A stretch of 64,000 nucleotides of DNA from JAADHI01 sp964451325. Lineage in GTDB: Bacteria; Nitrospirota; Nitrospiria; SBBL01; JAADHI01. Below, one piece after another: positions 60,102 to 64,000 of the stretch (position 1 is the stretch's first letter; every line of letters starts with the position of its first letter). Made by a program: the position numbers and the translations under genes. The stretch spans positions 195,920-259,919 of the forward strand of contig CAYVHO010000004.1 in assembly GCA_964451325.1 (NCBI GenBank), in the 5' to 3' direction. The notes under the pieces were generated by a model that saw only the letters and a program-made list of their open reading frames with translations, was not told the origin of the DNA and made no database searches.

Positions 60102-62035
60102 TGACCATCAAAAAAGCATTTTTAGGACTTATTTTTGTTGCAATTTCAGTCGTCGTCTGGACGATATTCAATCCGTCCATAATCCCACCTGCTCCTTTTG
60201 AACAATCCCTTACATTACGCCCCGGTCACTTACCCCCCGAAAAAGAGCTGACACTTTACAGCACAGGGGGGCCTTTTGGTGTTGATGCCATTGAAACCAC
60301 GGCCACAGGCATCGACGGGGGTATTTATGTCGGCACTTTTGGCGGAGGGCTTTTTAAATCAGACGATCAGGGCAATAGCTGGCGGCCCATCAATCGCGGT
60401 CTGCGTGATAAATTCATCTCAACCCTCTTTGTTTTGGAAGATGGAAAAGTGTTTGCCGGAACCATTCGAGCAGGCCTTTTTATGAGCGAGGATCAGGGCA
60501 ATAGCTGGATATCGGTCAACAAGGGTCTGGAAAAGACCGATGTCACAACCCTCGCGATTCTTTCCTCCGGTGATCTTTTGGCCGGGACAGGAAAAGGGGT
60601 TTACCGAAGCAAAAACCAAGGACAATCCTGGGAAGCCTTCAACACAGGTCTTGAACATACACAAATCAAAAGCATCGCCATCGACAAAGATCAAAACCTC
60701 TACGTCGGCACACAAGGCATCGGCGTCTTCAAACGTGAGGCCCAGGGAGAAGCGTGGTTTTCCATCGTCAATGGTTTTGCCTTTAAAGGGCTTGAAGAAC
60801 GCGTCATTCGCACCTTGCTTTTTAATCAGAATGAAGTGCTTTTTGCCGGAACCATGGCTGCCGGAATTTTTCGCAGTGCGGATCACGGCGCCACATGGCA
60901 ACACGTCAATGCCGGGCTGGGAAATTATTCAATTCGGGGGCTGGCGACCGACAACAATGGCGTGCTCTACGCGGGAACGGGTTTGGGTGTTTATTACAGC
61001 AACAACGAAGGAGAAAACTGGGAAATATTACAAAACGGGATGGATGATGTTCAAACCCACTCTTTTTCTGTCAGTCCGACCGGCACACTTTTTGTGGGTG
61101 CTTCAGACAGTCTCTATTCTGGAAAAATTGGCAGCGATTGGAAAGCCCTGCACGACACCCTCGTGGTTTCTCCCATGTCAGCCCTTTCTTATGGTGAAGA
61201 TCAGATTACGATCGGAACAGAAGGCAAAGGGACCTACATCAACTACCAGGATGAACACTGGATGTCACACAACATGGGTTTGGTCAATCTCAGCATCCGT
61301 GCGCTGGCCCGCAGTAAGACCTACATCTTTGCCCTCAGTGATGCGGGGCTTTACCGTCGCCAGATCGGACGACATCAATGGGCCGCGTTGACGGCCGCAC
61401 CCACAACCGAAGGCACCGCCATCGCAGCCGATACACAAACCCAAGTCTATTTAGGACGCTCAGATGGTTTGTATCATTCTCCCGATCACGGAGACACCTG
61501 GCAAAAAATTGAAGCCCTCGGATCAGAGGCGATTCACTCCATTGTTGTTTCCGATACAAGTGTCTACGCTGCAAGTGCCCATCAAATCTGGTCAAAAACA
61601 TCTGAAGGCCCTTGGGAAAAAATTCTGAGCAAAGAGGAAGGCACATTTCGCCTGATGTTGTGGCGTCCGCAAAAAGGCCTGCTTGCCCTGAGTGATCAGC
61701 AGCTGTGGCAGCAAGATCTAACCGGCACCTGGGAAAAATTCAAGGGGAAGAAACTCAGTGAAACAAGAATATTGTCGCTCGCCACAGACCCACACAATAA
61801 TGACCTGCTCTACGCAGGCACAAAGCAGGGTCTTTATTGGAGCGATGATGACGGATCAAGCTGGCAACAGGCCAAAGAGACGCAAGGCAGGGTCTTTGAG
61901 GGCCAAGTTAATCAGGTCATCACGACCCATTCAAAAGCCCTTTGGATTGCCACAGAAAAGAAGGGCATTTTTTTAGGAATTTCAAAACCCGCACAAAGAA
62001 CCCCATTTGAACGGTGGTTGGATATTTTTTCGTAA
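60101..62035 (+). CDS. Membrane-anchored Asp-box (BNR) beta-propeller protein
   Basis: 644 aa. An N-terminal helix (about 5-25) anchors an exported propeller. Seven Asp-box motifs are visible: SDDQGNSW, SEDQGNSW, SKNQGQSW, SADHGATW, SNNEGENW, SPDHGDTW and SDDDGSSW, each in a blade with a LYAGT-like strand. Similar to YCF48/sialidase-like propellers without sialidase catalytic residues recognised. It overlaps the tatC stop by one base, so it is part of the tat operon; folding or assembly help is possible but unproven. Confidence 0.8.
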   Translation: MTIKKAFLGLIFVAISVVVWTIFNPSIIPPAPFEQSLTLRPGHLPPEKELTLYSTGGPFGVDAIETTATGIDGGIYVGTFGGGLFKSDDQGNSWRPINRGLRDKFISTLFVLEDGKVFAGTIRAGLFMSEDQGNSWISVNKGLEKTDVTTLAILSSGDLLAGTGKGVYRSKNQGQSWEAFNTGLEHTQIKSIAIDKDQNLYVGTQGIGVFKREAQGEAWFSIVNGFAFKGLEERVIRTLLFNQNEVLFAGTMAAGIFRSADHGATWQHVNAGLGNYSIRGLATDNNGVLYAGTGLGVYYSNNEGENWEILQNGMDDVQTHSFSVSPTGTLFVGASDSLYSGKIGSDWKALHDTLVVSPMSALSYGEDQITIGTEGKGTYINYQDEHWMSHNMGLVNLSIRALARSKTYIFALSDAGLYRRQIGRHQWAALTAAPTTEGTAIAADTQTQVYLGRSDGLYHSPDHGDTWQKIEALGSEAIHSIVVSDTSVYAASAHQIWSKTSEGPWEKILSKEEGTFRLMLWRPQKGLLALSDQQLWQQDLTGTWEKFKGKKLSETRILSLATDPHNNDLLYAGTKQGLYWSDDDGSSWQQAKETQGRVFEGQVNQVITTHSKALWIATEKKGIFLGISKPAQRTPFERWLDIFS

Positions 62036-62074
62036 CCCTGAACCTTTTCAGTCCCTCAGATAAAACTCTAAAAA

Positions 62075-63679
62075 ATGATTCGACTGAGCAACATCAAACT
62101 CCCCATTGACCACTCTGACGACGACCTAAAAATCGCCATCCTCAAAAAGCTCGCCATTTCTTCCGATGCGCTGATAGACTACACCGTATTTAAACGCAGC
62201 ACTGATGCACGAAAGCGGGGTGCAATCACCTTCACCTATACAATAGACCTACAAATTCAGGAAGAAAAAAAACACCTCAAACGTCTTCAGCACGATCCCC
62301 ATATTCGCCAAACACCGGATATGCGCTACCATTTTGTCGCAAAAGCTCCGGCGAAGTTGAGCACACGTCCCATCATCATCGGCGCAGGGCCCTGTGGTCT
62401 TTTTGCGGCGCTCACCCTGGCGCAAATGGGTTTTCGCCCGATTGTATTCGAACGTGGCAAGTCCGTGCGGGAGCGCACCGTGGATACCTTTGCCTTTTGG
62501 CGTAAAGGCCAACTCAACCCCGAATCCAATGTGCAGTTTGGAGAAGGCGGTGCAGGCACCTTCTCTGACGGCAAACTCTACAGCCAAATCAAAGACCCAG
62601 AATATCGCGCCCGAAAAGTGCTTCAAGAATTTATCAAAGCAGGGGCACCCCCTGAAATTCTTTATATCAACAAACCCCACATCGGCACACTCAAACTCGT
62701 GGGCATCGTCGAAAAAATGCGGGCGACGATAGAAACACTCGGTGGCGAAATCCGTTTCAAAAATCGTGTTGAAAGTCTTCAAATCGAAAAGGGAGAAGTG
62801 AAAGGCCTTCGTCTCGCCAATGGGGAAAAAATCAACAGCACGCATATCATTTTAGCGCTGGGTCACAGCGCACGGGATACCTTTCAAAAACTGTTTGAAC
62901 AAGGGGTGTTTATCGAAGCCAAGGCATTTTCCATCGGCTTTCGCATCGAACACCCACAATCCCTCATCGACACAGACCGTTTTGGCCCACAAGCCGGGCA
63001 TGCACTCTTGGGCGCGGCGGATTATAAACTCGTGCATCACTGCAAAAATGGCCGATCTGTTTATAGCTTTTGCATGTGTCCGGGTGGGACGGTTGTTGCG
63101 GCGGCCTCCGAAGTCGGCGGCATCGTCACCAACGGCATGAGCCAATATTCCCGTCATGAAAGAAACGCAAACAGCGCCATCGTTGTGGGTCTGACACCGG
63201 ACGACTACCCGGAAAATGCGCTTGCAGGGATCAGATTTCAAAGCCATTGGGAAAAACAGGCTTTTGAATTGGGCGGGGGAACTTACGACGCACCCGGACA
63301 GCGCGTCGGTGATTTTCTTGCCAAACGCTCCTCGAAAACCCTCGGCACCGTGCAGCCTTCGTACAGCCCTGGGATGCACTTATGCGATCTAAACACGAGT
63401 CTTCCGAGTTACGCGATTGAGGCCATTCGGGAGGCCCTGCCCGCCTTTGAAAAAAAAATCAAGGGTTTTTCCATGCACGATGCCCTGTTGACAGCAGTCG
63501 AAACCCGGACCTCATCCCCCATTTGCATCAAACGCAAAGATGATTTTCAAAGTGTGAATACAAAGGGGCTTTATCCCGCAGGTGAAGGCGCAGGATATGC
63601 GGGCGGGATACTTTCAGCCGCCGTTGATGGCATTAAAGTTGCTGAAGCTTTGGCTTTGAATTTAGTGAAGGAGAGCTGA
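62075..63679 (+). CDS. FAD-dependent oxidoreductase, COG2509 type
   Basis: 534 aa. An N-terminal small domain (about 1-95) precedes an FAD Rossmann fold (IIIGAGPCGLFAALTLAQMG), then SNVQFGEGGAGTFSDGKLY, LALGHSARDTF, GFRIEHPQ and the C-terminal LYPAGEGAGYAGGILSAAVDG. The family is called uncharacterised FAD-dependent dehydrogenase; substrates are not established. It is followed by a hairpin terminator. Confidence 0.85.
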   Translation: MIRLSNIKLPIDHSDDDLKIAILKKLAISSDALIDYTVFKRSTDARKRGAITFTYTIDLQIQEEKKHLKRLQHDPHIRQTPDMRYHFVAKAPAKLSTRPIIIGAGPCGLFAALTLAQMGFRPIVFERGKSVRERTVDTFAFWRKGQLNPESNVQFGEGGAGTFSDGKLYSQIKDPEYRARKVLQEFIKAGAPPEILYINKPHIGTLKLVGIVEKMRATIETLGGEIRFKNRVESLQIEKGEVKGLRLANGEKINSTHIILALGHSARDTFQKLFEQGVFIEAKAFSIGFRIEHPQSLIDTDRFGPQAGHALLGAADYKLVHHCKNGRSVYSFCMCPGGTVVAAASEVGGIVTNGMSQYSRHERNANSAIVVGLTPDDYPENALAGIRFQSHWEKQAFELGGGTYDAPGQRVGDFLAKRSSKTLGTVQPSYSPGMHLCDLNTSLPSYAIEAIREALPAFEKKIKGFSMHDALLTAVETRTSSPICIKRKDDFQSVNTKGLYPAGEGAGYAGGILSAAVDGIKVAEALALNLVKES

Positions 63680-63681
63680 TT

Positions 63682-63708
63682 TAAAGAAACTCGATTCGAG
63701 TTTCTTTA
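63682..63708. terminator. Hairpin terminator after the FAD oxidoreductase gene
   Basis: A perfect 13-bp palindrome around one central base: TAAAGAAACTCGA / TCGAGTTTCTTTA. T-rich ends on both strands let it work for the convergent TPR gene too, though the stem is A/T-rich. Confidence 0.65.
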
Positions 63709-63796
63709 TGGGGATTGCGAGACAAGCCATTTAAAACACTTCACTTAAGACATCAAAAGAAACTGATTATTTTTTAGGCCTACTTTTCCCGCCACC

Positions 63797-64000
63797 CTAC
63801 TTCCGACGGAATGCTTCTAGATTTTGCCGCACCGTCCTTGCCTTTGGATGATTTTTGCCTAATCTGTTCTCAAAAATATTGAGGGCTTTGGAAGAGAATT
63901 CGATAGCCTGCCTATAATCGCCCTTCTCATCCCACGCTAAACCAAGATTATTGTAATTGGTTGCCACCGATGGATGCTGCTTCCCCAAGGCCTTCACGTT
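63797..64000 (-). CDS. Tetratricopeptide-repeat protein, C-terminal end only
   Basis: The last 67 codons of a gene that enters from the right edge. Residues fit kinesin-light-chain-type TPR units (HPSVATNYNNLGLAWDEKGDYRQAIEFSS..., LGKNHPKARTVRQNL). The frame is open to base 64000, so the start lies outside. Such repeats mediate protein contacts; partners are unknown. Confidence 0.75.
   Translation of the reverse strand, partial: NVKALGKQHPSVATNYNNLGLAWDEKGDYRQAIEFSSKALNIFENRLGKNHPKARTVRQNLEAFRRK

Noticed and set aside
62249..62845. Minus-strand frame of 198 codons inside the FAD oxidoreductase gene
   Set aside because: Lies antisense to conserved FAD-binding blocks; the residue pattern is not protein-like.
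1..64000. tRNA, rRNA or known riboswitch genes
   Set aside because: No cloverleaf, rRNA core sequence or known riboswitch consensus was recognised by eye in the intergenic regions. A covariance-model scan would be needed to be certain.

Overview
The window reads as chromosome of a Gram-negative (diderm) bacterium. Evidence is an LptD LPS-export protein, a TolC-type outer-membrane channel, an outer-membrane porin, lipoproteins with lipoboxes, a Tat translocase and at least four c-type cytochromes. Two large cyclic-di-GMP enzymes (CHASE2-PAS-GGDEF-EAL and FHA-EAL), PilZ and Roadblock proteins, and a complete urea uptake plus urease cluster suggest an environmental respiratory organism. A Nitrospirota, Nitrospinota or deltaproteobacterial-type lineage fits, but this is a guess from gene content. 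No rRNA or tRNA gene was recognised.

Layout. 1-9100 (minus): pyrE (cut by the window edge), a c-di-GMP enzyme coupled to a LysM/FecR protein, ruvA-ruvC-yebC, an FHA-EAL protein, and two tandem cytochromes c. 9312-12605 (plus): an FGE-like lipoprotein and pabB-pabC (p-aminobenzoate for folate). 12695-23413 (plus): a type I-C CRISPR-Cas locus with toxin-antitoxin genes before, inside and after it. 23515-29822: trmL, then folC-lptD-ppsR-tolC. 29878-35639: a PAS sensor stub, cytochrome c, mazG, rlpA, a nuclease/PilZ cluster and a Roadblock gene. 36089-44013: a PQQ-type sugar dehydrogenase, TerB protein, hydrolase, Rieske protein, nuclease, ADH/SDR pair and a phosphohexomutase. 44113-46212: an FG-GAP repeat protein and transposase remnants. 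46205-58092 (minus): the urea regulon, porin-ureD-urtABCDE-ureABCFG, with a promoter and a possible attenuator in its leader. 58206-63679 (plus): rimI, a DUF465 protein, tatB-tatC, a beta-propeller protein and an FAD dehydrogenase. A TPR gene is cut by the right edge.

The CRISPR locus is the most unusual region. An intact HepT-type HEPN toxin gene overlaps a reading frame in which an MNT nucleotidyltransferase (the usual HepT antitoxin) is fused in frame to the N-terminus of Cas3. Then come cas5c, cas8c (broken by a one-base frameshift, but with a well-placed internal start for Cas11c), cas7c, a hicB-hicA pair, cas4 (also broken by a one-base frameshift), a GIY-YIG nuclease gene bounded by 30-bp terminal inverted repeats with a related miniature element beside it, cas1, cas2, and a decayed two-repeat, one-spacer array. 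A Phd/RelE-type pair follows. The toxins, antitoxins, Cas3, Cas5, Cas7, Cas1 and Cas2 are open while cas8c, cas4 and the array look decayed. That pattern suggests a CRISPR locus held in place by addiction modules, with the Cas3 fusion possibly serving as the antitoxin itself.

In the urea region the same strand encodes an outer-membrane porin, a Tat-exported urea-binding protein (tatBC lies just beyond), the ABC transporter, the three urease subunits and accessory proteins UreD, UreF and UreG. No ureE is present. Small palindromic elements of several families sit exactly at gene 3' ends in the window and several supply the stop codon.
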